Below are positions 41,941 to 52,087 of a DNA stretch of 64,000 nt, piece after piece; within the stretch, counting starts at the first letter, position 1, and every line of letters starts with the position of its first letter. The translations under genes were made by a program, and so were the position numbers. The stretch spans positions 62,001-126,000 of the forward strand of contig JAHHHJ010000004.1 in assembly GCA_019359445.1 (NCBI GenBank), read 5' to 3'. The notes under the pieces were generated by a model. That model worked only from the letters and a program-made list of their open reading frames with translations. It searched no databases and had not been told where the DNA came from. The DNA comes from Kastovskya adunca ATA6-11-RM4 (GTDB lineage Bacteria; Cyanobacteriota; Cyanobacteriia; Cyanobacteriales; Coleofasciculaceae).

Positions 41941-43071
41941 TTAGTTCAACCAACCCTTCAAGCGGCGAGCAACTTGGGGACGGCGCAGCTTACGCATCGC
42001 TTTACTTTGAATTTGCCGTACGCGTTCGCGAGAGAGATTAAACATTCCACCCACTTCTTCCAAGGTGTAGGGTTCGCTACTAGTGAGACCATAGCGCAAG
42101 GAAATGACATCTTTTTCCCGTTCCGTCAGTACATCGCTCAAAACATCCCAGATTTCCTGGCGCATCATGGTTTCGCTCATCTGCTCTTCCGGTAAGCGCA
42201 GGTCGTTATCTTCGAGTAGATCAACTAATTCGGTATCTTCACCCTTACCGACGCGGTGATTGAGGGAGAGCGATCGCCTGCGTAACTGTAGCAACTGGCG
42301 TAAATTAGAGCGAGAAACCTCTAAGAACTCTGCTAGTTCCTCTTCACTCGGATTGCGCTGCAATGTCTGCTTCAGGTCGCGCTGGGCTTTTTTCAGCTTG
42401 TTTAGCTTCTCAACAATGTGGATCGGTAGGCGGATTGTGCGAGCATCATTGGCAATGGTGCGGGTAATTGCCTGACGAATCCACCAATAGGCATAGGTTG
42501 AGAACTTATATCCTTTTTCGGGATCAAACTTTTCAGCCGCGCGGTTCAAGCCTAATGCGCCTTCTTGAATCAAATCTAGGAAGGGAACTCCCCGATTTAG
42601 GTAGCGCTTGGCAATAGAAACAACCAATCTCAGGTTGGAGCGAATCATCTTTCGCTTCGCTACACGACCGCGATACAAGCGGTTTTCTAACTGGCGCTCC
42701 GTCAAATCAATCGCCGCCGCCAACTCAGCTTTGGTTGGCTCATGCTTCAATTCTTCTCTTAAGTGCTCACGAATCTCTTCCATCTTTACGAGGAATTGCA
42801 CGTTATTCGCCAGATCTACTTCTTCTTCTGGCTTGAGCAGCGGATAACGCGCCATTTCCTTAAAGAAAGCCCCAACTGTGTCGTCTGAACCCGTTTTCTG
42901 GTATCCCGATGTCCGGCTTCCTTCCAATCCTTCTCCAGAGCCTGAGAATTCAACTTCAACCAGCGCCAAATCGGGTTCTTCCATATCGGTATCAGTCTCA
43001 GCGTTATCAGGAAAATCTGGCTTGAGATCAGAGTCCAGGGTGTTGCTTTCGTTCAGTTGAGTAACATTCAT
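41941..43071 (-). CDS. sigC: Group-2 sigma factor, SigC-like
   Basis: A 376-residue sigma-70 factor. An acidic, Ser/Thr-rich N-terminus (1-65) leads into region 1.2, DTVGAFFKEMARYPLL, the form I associate with cyanobacterial SigC rather than the principal SigA. Regions 2 (NLRLVVSIAKRYLNRGVPF, YKFSTYAYWWIRQAITRTIA) and 4 (YTLEEVGGMFNLSRERVRQI) are complete. SigC factors of other cyanobacteria act in stationary-phase, nitrogen and heat responses. Assignment to SigC is by pattern only. A strong terminator follows, and a 735-bp upstream region suggests layered control. Confidence 0.85.
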   Translation of the reverse strand: MNVTQLNESNTLDSDLKPDFPDNAETDTDMEEPDLALVEVEFSGSGEGLEGSRTSGYQKTGSDDTVGAFFKEMARYPLLKPEEEVDLANNVQFLVKMEEIREHLREELKHEPTKAELAAAIDLTERQLENRLYRGRVAKRKMIRSNLRLVVSIAKRYLNRGVPFLDLIQEGALGLNRAAEKFDPEKGYKFSTYAYWWIRQAITRTIANDARTIRLPIHIVEKLNKLKKAQRDLKQTLQRNPSEEELAEFLEVSRSNLRQLLQLRRRSLSLNHRVGKGEDTELVDLLEDNDLRLPEEQMSETMMRQEIWDVLSDVLTEREKDVISLRYGLTSSEPYTLEEVGGMFNLSRERVRQIQSKAMRKLRRPQVARRLKGWLN

Positions 43072-43806
43072 AGTGAGAAATAGAAATATGATCAGGAGCG
43101 ACTACAAGAGTGAGTTGGTAGAACTTTGCTTCAGTGTTCAGCCTATCCAGGAGAGCCTGGAGGGATTTGACTGAGTTATGTTTTTCTCAAAAAATAAAGG
43201 TTTTTTGGCTTTTGGGGAGCGATCATCACCTATGAACTAGTGACGATGAAGGCTTTTGCTCAAAAAAGAGAAAATCGTTTTTTCCTACGGATCTAGAAAA
43301 AACATTTTTTCTCAGGCTAACAGAATATTTGTAAATAGTTGTTTGCCTGATTACAGAATTGCGAAGTCCTCAGCTAATTAGTAGTTTTAGTGAGGTTAGG
43401 AGGAATTAACAAACGACAGCGGGACTGGAAGGAATCAAATAGTTTTAGGAGTTTCTTAAATTAATCTGTTATTTTCAAGAAACACCTTAGGCATTAAACT
43501 GACTTTCCTTGATACTGTTGAGTATGTCCTACTAACTGACTTTACCGTTCCTTTTATTTAACTTTGCTATATCTTTATGCTCTCATATCTTAACTAGATT
43601 GCCTCTCTATCGCTAGTCAGAAAACTAGTACTATCTCTGAGAGAGTCTTGTGTTCGCTGAAATCTGCTAGTCGAGAGAAAATACTGATGACAGCAGGCTT
43701 GAGGGTAGGTGTTGAGTTTCCAGAACGATCGCCCGCTACAATCAGATTGTTTCAAGGCGCGATCGCGCCTATCAGCTCGGATTCCGTGGAGTGGTAAGTT
43801 TGCGGT
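43072..43806. promoter_or_regulatory. Long divergent region between sigC-like gene and priA
   Basis: 735 bp, AT-rich. It holds a hairpin TCCAGG-AGAG-CCTGGA at 43146-43161 in the probable sigma leader, several T/A runs at 43190-43330, and GCGATCGC near 43760. No reading frame is supported. It carries promoters for the leftward sigma gene and the rightward priA. Confidence 0.4.
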
Positions 43807-46386
43807 ATGTCTAATCAGCAGGTGGGTCTAGTCCTGGCAGAACCTGGGGAGTCTTATCAGTCGGGTTCTACTATAGAGCGCTGGATTGAAGTGCTGGTGG
43901 ATTGTCCGGGAACGCAGGAATTATTTACCTACCGCTTACCTGCCGATTTACAGGTGCGTCCTGGCGATATCTTGAGTGTCCCCTTTGGGGCGCAACAGCT
44001 AGGGGCGATCGCGATTGGGCTTGTGGACTCCCCCCCTCCCGGTCTCGACCCCTCAAAAATTAAAGAAGTTGAGGATGTCATTAGTGCGGGGTTCTTTCCA
44101 GCATTTTATTGGCAACTCTTGGAGCGCGTCGCCGCCTACTACTGCACGCCGCTGATCTCGGTGATTCGTGTGGCGTTACCACCGGGATTGCTGGCCCGAT
44201 CGCAACGTCGGGTGCGCCTGAGAGAGGAAGCGATCGCCTCAAGTGCTGATACCTTTATTAGTCCTGTAGCGCGTCAGGTGTTGGAACTTTTGCGATCGCA
44301 ACCCAACGGCAACTATAGCTTGCCCTACATCCAGCGACAAGTTCGTGGAGCCAGTCGCGGACTGCGGGAATTATTGAAGCGTGGCTGGGTAGAAAGCTAC
44401 GTAGAACCACCGAAACCTACCCAACCCAAATTACAAAAAGCCGTCACCTTAGTTAGTGATAGTTTTCCCTTAGATTTAACGCCACGACAGCGAGAAATAT
44501 TGGACATTTTACGGCGTCGTGGTGGGGATTTGTGGCTGACAGAATTGCTGCAAATTTGTAACACCAGTTCTACAACTGTAAAGGCATTAGAAACGAAAGG
44601 ATATATAGTAATTCAGTCTAGAGAAGTATTGCGAACTTCAGCTGAACCCGATCTTGCTGCCGATCGCCCGAAAGCCCTCACGCCTGATCAAAGTGCGGCT
44701 TTAGCAACTATTAGCAACTTACAAGAATTTAGCCGCGTGCTGTTGCATGGGGTAACAGGCTCGGGAAAAACCGAAGTATATTTGCAGGCGATCGCGCCCA
44801 TCCTTGAACAAGGAAAATCTGCCCTCGTCTTAGTCCCAGAAATCGGACTCACCCCCCAACTCACAGACCGCTTTCGCGCCCGTTTTGGCAACAAAGTTTG
44901 CGTCTATCACAGCGCCCTCTCCGATGGCGAACGCTACGACACTTGGCGGCAAATGCTCATCGGAGAACCCCAGGTAGTCATTGGCACCCGCTCCGCTATC
45001 TTTTCCCCGTTACCCCAGCTCGGTTTAATTGTCTTAGATGAAGAACACGACTCTAGCTTCAAACAAGACCAACCCGCCCCCACTTATCACGCCCGCACTG
45101 TCGCCCAGTGGCGTGCAGAACTAGAAAACTGCCCCCTGATTTTAGGTTCCGCCACCCCCTCTTTAGAGACGTGGGTGAATATTGGGGAGCGGGGGAGCGG
45201 GGGAGCAGGGGAGCGGGGGAGCGGGGGAGCAGGGGAGCAACAAACTATTGACACTCCTCCGAACTCAGGACTCAGGACTCAGGACTCAGGACTCAGCACT
45301 CACTACCTAACCCTACCCGAACGTGTCCAAGCTCGACCGATGCCACCGATAACAGTTGTGGACATGCGGTCAGAATTGCAACAGGGCAATCGCTCCATCT
45401 TTAGCCGTTCACTGCAAGACGCCTTGCAACAGCTCCAAGAACGGGGTCAACAGGGTATTTTATTTATCCACCGCCGAGGACACAGTACCTTTGTTTCTTG
45501 CCGTAGCTGTGGATATGTAATGGAGTGCCCTCACTGCGATGTCTCCCTGTCCTATCACTACACTCACGAAGGCGCAACGGAGTTATTGCGGTGTCATTAC
45601 TGCAACTACACCAAACTGCACCCCCGCAACTGCCCCGAATGCAGTTCTCCTTACCTCAAAAACTTCGGCAGTGGCACCCAGCGAGTCGCCCAGGAATTAG
45701 CCAAGGAGTTTCCCGACCTACGCATCATCCGCTTTGATAGCGACACCACCCGCACCAAAGGATCTCACCGCACGCTGTTAACACGTTTTGCCAATGGGGA
45801 AGCTGACTTATTAGTGGGGACGCAAATGCTTACTAAGGGGCTGGATTTAGCACAGGTAACATTGGTGGGCGTTGTCTCCGCTGATGGCTTGCTGAATCTG
45901 GCAGACTATCGCGCTACCGAACGGGCATTCCAAACCCTGACGCAAGTTGCAGGACGTGCTGGACGCGGCAATGATCCCGGCAAAGTGATTATTCAAACCT
46001 ACTCTCCAGAGCATCCTGTAATTCAAGCAGTACGCCAACATCAGTATCAGTCTTTTATCGAAGCCGAACTAGAACAACGCGCCGCCCTAAACTATCCGCC
46101 CTACGGACGTTTAATTCTTTTACGTTTAAGTGGATTGGATGAAGTCGAGGTGATGCAAACGGCGGAACACCTAGTAGAGGTACTCGAAAAAGCTAATTTT
46201 GCCGGGGAAATTCTTGGCCCTGCTCCTGCCAGCATCATGCGCGTTGCCCGTCGCTATCGCTGGCAAATATTGCTCAAGTTCCCTCCGGAAGTCCCAATAG
46301 AGGTGTCAGTGTTGAGCGAGTTGCGGGAAACCTGTCCCAAGACAGTGAGCTTCTCTGTCGATGTTGACCCACTGAATCTGATGTAA
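43807..46386 (+). CDS. priA: Primosomal helicase PriA with an in-frame repeat insertion
   Basis: An 859-residue 3'-5' helicase that restarts stalled replication forks. It has an N-terminal DNA-binding domain, Walker A HGVTGSGKTEVYL (about 315-327), a DEEH-box (LDEEHDSSFKQD), GSATPS, then paired zinc-binding CRSC/CPHC/CHYC/CPEC motifs and a C-terminal helicase lobe with VAGRAGRG. Between SLETWVN and LTLPERV, about 40 residues (near 459-498: GERGSGGAG and SGLRTQDSG units) are read from tandem repeat DNA at 45184-45300. Other PriA proteins have a short loop there. The frame is kept and all motifs are intact, so the enzyme is probably functional. Confidence 0.93.
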   Translation: MSNQQVGLVLAEPGESYQSGSTIERWIEVLVDCPGTQELFTYRLPADLQVRPGDILSVPFGAQQLGAIAIGLVDSPPPGLDPSKIKEVEDVISAGFFPAFYWQLLERVAAYYCTPLISVIRVALPPGLLARSQRRVRLREEAIASSADTFISPVARQVLELLRSQPNGNYSLPYIQRQVRGASRGLRELLKRGWVESYVEPPKPTQPKLQKAVTLVSDSFPLDLTPRQREILDILRRRGGDLWLTELLQICNTSSTTVKALETKGYIVIQSREVLRTSAEPDLAADRPKALTPDQSAALATISNLQEFSRVLLHGVTGSGKTEVYLQAIAPILEQGKSALVLVPEIGLTPQLTDRFRARFGNKVCVYHSALSDGERYDTWRQMLIGEPQVVIGTRSAIFSPLPQLGLIVLDEEHDSSFKQDQPAPTYHARTVAQWRAELENCPLILGSATPSLETWVNIGERGSGGAGERGSGGAGEQQTIDTPPNSGLRTQDSGLSTHYLTLPERVQARPMPPITVVDMRSELQQGNRSIFSRSLQDALQQLQERGQQGILFIHRRGHSTFVSCRSCGYVMECPHCDVSLSYHYTHEGATELLRCHYCNYTKLHPRNCPECSSPYLKNFGSGTQRVAQELAKEFPDLRIIRFDSDTTRTKGSHRTLLTRFANGEADLLVGTQMLTKGLDLAQVTLVGVVSADGLLNLADYRATERAFQTLTQVAGRAGRGNDPGKVIIQTYSPEHPVIQAVRQHQYQSFIEAELEQRAALNYPPYGRLILLRLSGLDEVEVMQTAEHLVEVLEKANFAGEILGPAPASIMRVARRYRWQILLKFPPEVPIEVSVLSELRETCPKTVSFSVDVDPLNLM
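45184..45300. repeat. STRR composite inside priA
   Basis: An octamer array GGGGGAGC with GGGGAGCA variants (45184-45238) and a heptamer array GACTCAG (about 45263-45300), with about 25 bp between. These are the same two repeat families as at 12062-12235, but there the octamer runs in the other direction. The total keeps the reading frame. Confidence 0.92.
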
Positions 46387-46441
46387 CTGCTTAGTAATAG
46401 GCGAGATTGTGTTGCCATGCAAATATTTAAAAATTGATTCT

Positions 46442-46465
46442 TAGTCAGGGTTAAAAACCTGACTA
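46442..46465 (+). terminator. Hairpin after priA
   Basis: Stem TAGTCAGG / CCTGACTA with an 8-nt A/T-rich loop, 55 bp after the priA stop. There is no strong T run. The remaining bases to the thrC stop show no gene. Confidence 0.5.
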
Positions 46466-46682
46466 CAAACCTTTAATTATTGGTATGTGCTACTTACACA
46501 GTGAAGTAGGCACGACATTTAATATTTCCAAGGTTTTAAAAGAGCGGAAGGGGGGATTTAATCTTTCTTTGGGGGTATGACAAAGCTGTGCCTCTACCCG
46601 GCTAAATAAGGGATTTTTTATTTTTGCTCCGAGGTTCCCGCTCTATCCAAACGATACAAGCGATGAGCGTAGATCAATTATT

Positions 46683-47876
46683 CTAAAATCCCATGACTTC
46701 AGCAACTGCCTCGATCGTTGGCTCGATTCCTGGTTTTAAAGGATTATTACTGTGCTCAATGGCGTTATCTGGGTCTTTCAAACCATTCCCAGTCAAGACA
46801 CAAACTACCGTTGCTTCGGCTGGCACTTCGTCTTTCACTTTCAGTAAACCCGCAACGGAAGCGGCACTAGCGGGTTCGCAGAAAACGCCTTCTTGAGAGG
46901 CTAATAGTCTATAAGCTTCGAGAATCTCAGCGTCGGTAACGTCCCTAAATTTTCCTTGGCTGGCTTGTTGCACGGCGATCGCGCGTTCCCAATTCGCCGG
47001 GTTCCCAATCCGAATCGCTGTTGCCACGGTTTCGGGATGCATTACAGGTTGTCCTGTAATCAGGGGAGAAGCACCACTGGCTTGAAATCCCATCATCCGA
47101 GGCAAGCGATCGCATTTATTTTCCTGGTGGTACTGACAAAATCCCATCCAGTAGGCAGTGATGTTTCCTGCATTTCCTACGGGAATACATAGCCAATCGG
47201 GAGCATTCCCCAAGTCATCAACAACTTCAAATGCTGCCGTCTTTTGACCTTCTAGGCGGTAAGGATTAATAGAATTAACCAGCGTCACCGGATAGGTTTG
47301 GGCCATTTCCCGAACAATATCCAATGCCCGATCAAAATTTCCCTTAATTGACAGCACTTCTGCGCCATACATCAATGCCTGCGCCAATTTTCCCAGCGCT
47401 ACGTAGCCTTCGGGAATCACCACAAATGCCCGCATCCCACCGCGACGCGCATAAGCCGCCGCAGCGGCGGAGGTGTTCCCCGTGCTGGCACAAATTACCG
47501 CTTTTGCCCCAGCTTCTTTTGCCTTAGAAATCGCCATAGTCATTCCCCGGTCTTTGAAGCTACCTGTAGGGTTTAGACCATCGTATTTCACATAAACCTG
47601 CACTCCTTTGCCAATCAGTTTGGCGATCGCCGGAACGGGGATCAAGGGCGTATTTCCCTCAAGCAACGTCACAACAGGGGTTGTAGCGGTAACGGGCAAA
47701 TAGGGACGGTAAGCCTCAATTAGACCTTGCCACCGGGGACGTCGGGCAGCATTGTTGAGGTCAGGAGAGTTAGTAGTAGATAGACTTAGAGCCACAAGCG
47801 TTTCGGGATGGGAAATTGACGAGTTAAGGATTGGCAGACCGGGATAGGGATTGGGGATCGGGGGCTTATAAGGCAC
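46683..47876 (-). CDS. thrC: Threonine synthase
   Basis: A 397-residue PLP enzyme that converts O-phosphohomoserine to threonine, the step after ThrB (also in the window, 35 kb away). The PLP lysine lies in GSFKDRGM (about 107-114). The substrate/phosphate loops ASTGNTSAAAAAYA and IPVGNAGNITAYW are present. The N-terminal 40 residues include a Pro-rich leader (YKPPIPNPYPGLP) that some cyanobacterial annotations trim; I keep the first ATG. Two short TAGCCCC repeats lie upstream. Confidence 0.93.
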   Translation of the reverse strand: MPYKPPIPNPYPGLPILNSSISHPETLVALSLSTTNSPDLNNAARRPRWQGLIEAYRPYLPVTATTPVVTLLEGNTPLIPVPAIAKLIGKGVQVYVKYDGLNPTGSFKDRGMTMAISKAKEAGAKAVICASTGNTSAAAAAYARRGGMRAFVVIPEGYVALGKLAQALMYGAEVLSIKGNFDRALDIVREMAQTYPVTLVNSINPYRLEGQKTAAFEVVDDLGNAPDWLCIPVGNAGNITAYWMGFCQYHQENKCDRLPRMMGFQASGASPLITGQPVMHPETVATAIRIGNPANWERAIAVQQASQGKFRDVTDAEILEAYRLLASQEGVFCEPASAASVAGLLKVKDEVPAEATVVCVLTGNGLKDPDNAIEHSNNPLKPGIEPTIEAVAEVMGF

Positions 47877-47918
47877 TCATACAATAAAACCATCATTCTT
47901 TTTACGATTGGCTTTCCC

Positions 47919-47939
47919 TAGCCCCTAGCCCCTAGCCCC
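47919..47939. repeat. Heptamer TAGCCCC, three copies
   Basis: Three tandem copies plus partial ones, between the thrC start and the helicase stop. It is a short STRR array. Confidence 0.9.
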
Positions 47940-47950
47940 TTGTCCCTAGT

Positions 47951-49342
47951 TTACGACCGATTTTGTACAGAAGTTTTCTGACTGCGCTCAACTCGTCGCT
48001 TGGGAGCTGAGGGACGGTCATTTACTGATGGCTCTTCTGATGCCAGCCAGCTCGGTTGAGTTTGGTCATAGACCATTTGCAACGCGGCGGCGGCGATCGC
48101 ATGGGGATCGTACTCTTCGCTCAAGTCTCTGACAATCGGTAGGAAGGATGCCATCCGTTCGCCAGCAAGAGCTTCCCGTAGTTGGTCTTGCAGTTTTTCG
48201 AGTCGTTTCGCCTCAATTTGCGACCGGGTAGGAATCCGCAAAATTTCTACCGTTTGGCGCACTTTACGCTCGATTTGCCGCATTTTGTACTTATCTAAGG
48301 GGCTGATCAGGGAAATCGCTGTTCCTGTCTTCCCTGCCCGACCTGTACGACCAATGCGGTGAATATAACTTTCGACATTATCTGGTAAGTCGTAGTTAAT
48401 CACGTGGGTGAGGTTGTCTACATCCAAACCGCGAGCGGCAATATCCGTGGCAACTACCCAGCGGACTTGATTTTGGCGGAACCGAGACAATAGGCGCTCT
48501 CGCTGGCTTTGGCTCAAATCGCCATGGTACTCATCAACGCTGTGACCAGCCGATTGCAAATGGTTGGTCAGCTCGGCGGCGGCTCGTCGCGTCCGCACAA
48601 AGATTAATGCGGTTTCTGGGTCTTCCAACTCTAGAATCGGCTGTAAGGCTTGGGCTTTTGTCCAACCACGCGGCACTAGGTAAGCATGTTGCTCGATGCG
48701 TGACGGGGTAGCTTTTGGTTGCTCAACCGTAACGGTAGTGGGCGAGTTCAAGAACTGGTTGACTAAATCCCGAATTTGTCGGGGCATCGTCGCGGAAAAA
48801 CAAGCCGTTTGGCGATCGCGTGGCGATTTCTGGAGAATCTTCTTGACATCGTCGATAAAGCCCATGCTTAGCATTTCATCGGCTTCATCTAAGACTGCCC
48901 AGCGGACTTTATCCAGCTTGAGGTCTCCTCGGTTTAGCAAGTCAATGACTCGCCCTGGCGTCCCAACGACAAGGTGGACACCCCGTTGCAGGGAACGGAT
49001 TTGGCGATCCATTGATTGACCACCGTAGACCGTGAGGATATTGAGACGGCGGTTGCTGGAAAAGTCACGGATCGCATCGGCTACTTGCGAAGCTAGCTCC
49101 CGCGTCGGTGTCAAGATTAAAGCTTGAACGCTGCGGTTCTCCAGATCAATCAGGTCTAGGATTGGCAGTGAAAAAGCTGCCGTTTTACCAGTGCCTGTTT
49201 GAGATTGACCGACCACATCCCGTCCAGCCAGCAATTCGGGAATTGCTTGCTCTTGGATGGGGGTGGGCGTTGTGAAGCCTAGATTTTCCAAGTGTTGGAC
49301 ACGAGCTTCAGACAGGCCCAGGCTTTTGAAGGAAAGGGTCAT
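47951..49342 (-). CDS. DEAD-box RNA helicase
   Basis: A 463-residue ATP-dependent RNA helicase. It has the Q motif (FKSLGLSEARVQHLENLGF... TPIQEQAIP), motif I SQTGTGKTAAF, II DEAD in LDEADEMLSMGF, III SAT, V and VI HRIGRTGRAG, then a short basic C-terminal region ending RRVERSQKTSVQNRS. In cyanobacteria the close relative CrhR responds to light, redox and cold. The length and C-terminal tail are compatible, but I do not assert orthology. rimO lies about 130 bp upstream on the same strand. Confidence 0.92.
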   Translation of the reverse strand: MTLSFKSLGLSEARVQHLENLGFTTPTPIQEQAIPELLAGRDVVGQSQTGTGKTAAFSLPILDLIDLENRSVQALILTPTRELASQVADAIRDFSSNRRLNILTVYGGQSMDRQIRSLQRGVHLVVGTPGRVIDLLNRGDLKLDKVRWAVLDEADEMLSMGFIDDVKKILQKSPRDRQTACFSATMPRQIRDLVNQFLNSPTTVTVEQPKATPSRIEQHAYLVPRGWTKAQALQPILELEDPETALIFVRTRRAAAELTNHLQSAGHSVDEYHGDLSQSQRERLLSRFRQNQVRWVVATDIAARGLDVDNLTHVINYDLPDNVESYIHRIGRTGRAGKTGTAISLISPLDKYKMRQIERKVRQTVEILRIPTRSQIEAKRLEKLQDQLREALAGERMASFLPIVRDLSEEYDPHAIAAAALQMVYDQTQPSWLASEEPSVNDRPSAPKRRVERSQKTSVQNRS

Positions 49343-49475
49343 AATTTGTTTGTTGTTTGTTGGTTTTCAGTTAAAAGGTATGTCGCGCAATTTGAGGCAA
49401 GAAAATGTCGTGAAGTAGTTAGTTTGGGTTCTTCACTCCTTCAGCTCTAAATAGGGCTGACTTGCCTAATTTGCC

Positions 49476-50840
49476 TCAAGTCGCGCTGTTGACGACGAGT
49501 CGCTGGTCTGATTGAGCATCGGACACGGGTGCGACTTCACCAAACAGGTCGTAGATGTCGGCATCGGTAATCTCAACGGGCACGATTTTCCCCAGTTGGG
49601 CATTGCCTTGGATGTAAACCAAGCCATCAACTTCCGGGGCAAATTTTGCCGAGCGACCAATAAGTTCGCCCGTAGACGGGTTTTCTTGTTCAATCAGGAC
49701 ATCAACGACTTTGCCCACATAGGCTTGATTTTTCTTTAAGGAAATCGGCTGTTGGGTTGCCATTAAGGCGTCCCGCCGAGCATCCATCACCGATTGTGGG
49801 AGTTGGTTAGGCAAGGTGTAAGCGGGGGTTCCTTCTTCTGGGGAAAAGGTAAAGACGCCAGCATGGTCAAATTCGTGGCGCTGTACAAACTCCAACAGAT
49901 GCTCAAAATGTTCATCTGTCTCTCCAGGGAACCCGACGATGAAGGTAGTCCGCAATACTGCCTCAGGTAGCGCTGTTTTAAGGCGCTCAATCAGCGTGTC
50001 ATTGACCCGCCCTTGCCAGGGTCGGTTCATGGCTCGCAAAATTTCTGGATGGGAATGCTGTAGGGGGAGATCCAGATAAGGCAGTACGTTAGAGGTTTCT
50101 CGAATCGCTTCGATTACAGGAGGTGTTAAACCTGTCGGGTAGGCATAGTGCATCCGAATCCAGGGAACATCAACGTTCCCTAGTGCTCGCAGTAGTTCTG
50201 CTAGCATCGGTTTACCGTAGAGGTCTAGACCGTAGTTAGTAGTAATTTGGGAAATGAGAATAATTTCTTGGACACCTTCTGAGGCAAGTTGTTGGGCTTC
50301 AGCAACGATTGATTCAATCGAACGCGACCGCTGATCGCCCCGCAGATGGGGGATAATGCAAAATGCACAGCGATAATCACACCCCTCAGCTACCCGTAGG
50401 TAAGCTACTCCCTCAGAGGTTGTTCGATAGCGTGGTAGAGTTTCGTCAGCGATGAAGGTCGGTTCGGCTGAGATCTGCTTGACTCGCTCTCCGACTTCTA
50501 CCCGTCGAATCACATCGACTATTTTATTATAGTCCCCTGTACCCACAACGGCTACAGCTTCTGGTAATTCTTCGAGCAGTTGCTCTTGAAAGTGCTGCGC
50601 CATACAGCCAGCGATCACAATTTTTTTATCCGCTTCTGCTAGTTCTACTAGGGCGCGGACAGACTCCGTTCTGGCAGCTTCAATGAAACTACAAGTGTTT
50701 ACAATAACGTAATCGGCTAATTGTTCATTCGTATCGACCTGATAGCCGGCTTGCACTAGCAGACCGAGCATATGTTCTGTATCGATGCGATTTTTCTCGC
50801 ACCCTAGATGAGAAATTGCAATGGTTGGCTTGTTGCCCAT
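49476..50840 (-). CDS. rimO: Ribosomal protein S12 methylthiotransferase RimO
   Basis: A 454-residue radical SAM enzyme that adds a methylthio group to Asp of ribosomal protein S12. The N-terminal cluster-binding domain starts [20 protein letters not shown]. The radical SAM motif is [15 protein letters not shown], the middle radical fold and a C-terminal TRAM domain follow. I start at MGNKPTIAI (50840); the first ATG at 50888 adds 16 residues with no better ribosome site. The His-Leu-Gly-Cys opening separates RimO from MiaB. Confidence 0.92.
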   Translation of the reverse strand: MGNKPTIAISHLGCEKNRIDTEHMLGLLVQAGYQVDTNEQLADYVIVNTCSFIEAARTESVRALVELAEADKKIVIAGCMAQHFQEQLLEELPEAVAVVGTGDYNKIVDVIRRVEVGERVKQISAEPTFIADETLPRYRTTSEGVAYLRVAEGCDYRCAFCIIPHLRGDQRSRSIESIVAEAQQLASEGVQEIILISQITTNYGLDLYGKPMLAELLRALGNVDVPWIRMHYAYPTGLTPPVIEAIRETSNVLPYLDLPLQHSHPEILRAMNRPWQGRVNDTLIERLKTALPEAVLRTTFIVGFPGETDEHFEHLLEFVQRHEFDHAGVFTFSPEEGTPAYTLPNQLPQSVMDARRDALMATQQPISLKKNQAYVGKVVDVLIEQENPSTGELIGRSAKFAPEVDGLVYIQGNAQLGKIVPVEITDADIYDLFGEVAPVSDAQSDQRLVVNSAT

Positions 50841-51102
50841 GCGGTTAGTATATCTGTCTATGGCTCCCTCCAGTGGGGGATCGCTCATCAGTGAGAAGCA
50901 TTTTACAACATAGGAGCTTTTAGTTTCACCCAGACTTCAAGCAATTGCGTGATGTTGGGTGATTCCTTTGATAAACCCCGTTCCTTATTGTAGATAAAAT
51001 TCTATTGAGGAAACCGAAGCGATCGCCTTTTATTCTGCTCTGTTCGTTTTTTTCGACCCAGTACAGTAGACGATTGCTTGTAGCCTTAGCAGAATATAGC
51101 CG

Positions 51103-51972
51103 GTGTTTTCATCTATAGCTCCCGTGAACCTAACTCAAATTTTCAAGACACCGAATCCAATTATTGGGGTTGTTCATCTCCTTCCCCTACCCACGTCTCC
51201 CCGCTGGGGCGGTAGCCTCAAAGCGGTCATTGAGCGGGCGGAGCAGGAAGCAACTGCCCTAGCCGCCGGGGGAGTTGATGGTATTATCGTTGAAAATTTC
51301 TTTGACGCTCCCTTTACCAAAGATTCAGTTGATCCCGCTGTTGTTAGTGCGATGACGCTGATTATCCAGCGATTAATGAACCTGGTGACGTTGCCTGTGG
51401 GGATCAATGTATTACGCAACGATGCCCACAGTGCGTTGGCGATCGCCACCTGTGTCCATGCCCAGTTCATCCGTGTCAACGTCCTTACAGGCGTTATGGC
51501 AACCGATCAGGGATTAATTGAAGGACAAGCCCACCAGTTACTACGCTACCGACGAGAACTCGGCAGCGACGTCAAAATTTTGGCAGATGTCCTGGTCAAA
51601 CATGCCCGTCCTCTGGGTTCTCCCAATCTCACGACCGCTGTTCAAGAAACCATTGAACGCGGTCTAGCTGATGGAGTAATTCTCTCCGGATGGGCAACGG
51701 GTAGCCCTCCCACCTTAGAAGATTTGGAATTAGCCTCGGCTGCTGCCAACGACACCCCCGTTTTTATCGGTAGTGGTGCCAGTTGGGAAAATATTTCCAC
51801 CCTGATGCAGGCAGCAGACGGCGTAATTGTTTCCAGTTCCCTCAAGCGCCGAGGCAAAATCGAGCAACCCATTGACCCGATTCGCGTCTCTCAATTTGTC
51901 GAGGCTGCCCGACGCAGCGTTTCTCCAAAAACGGAACCTCAAGCGATTTCTTCGGTCAAGCTACATTCGTAG
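51103..51972 (+). CDS. btpA: Photosystem I biogenesis protein BtpA
   Basis: A 289-residue member of the BtpA family, known in Synechocystis to be needed for stable accumulation of the PSI reaction-centre proteins. It has a TIM-barrel-like pattern with GVVHLLPLPTSP near residue 23, GVDGIIVENFFDAPF near 58 and a closing FIGSGASWEN. Homologues occur in non-photosynthetic microbes too, so the biochemical activity is open. It runs divergently from rimO. Length is normal. Confidence 0.93.
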   Translation: MFSSIAPVNLTQIFKTPNPIIGVVHLLPLPTSPRWGGSLKAVIERAEQEATALAAGGVDGIIVENFFDAPFTKDSVDPAVVSAMTLIIQRLMNLVTLPVGINVLRNDAHSALAIATCVHAQFIRVNVLTGVMATDQGLIEGQAHQLLRYRRELGSDVKILADVLVKHARPLGSPNLTTAVQETIERGLADGVILSGWATGSPPTLEDLELASAAANDTPVFIGSGASWENISTLMQAADGVIVSSSLKRRGKIEQPIDPIRVSQFVEAARRSVSPKTEPQAISSVKLHS

Positions 51973-52087
51973 AAGTCAATCACTAGCCTCTAGTCAGTTA
52001 TTTATTTAGTTATTAGTTGGTACAAAAACTTTGTCCTTCTAAAGACTAAAAACTTTTCTTAGCCCCTAGTTTATAGACCTTAAAATT

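Noticed and set aside
49385-49488. Third MITE at a gene 3' end (rimO), with TTGAGGCAA/TTGCCTCAA
   Set aside because: The inverted match is only 9 bp with imperfect extension and no target duplication; it may be chance or a terminator-like fold.
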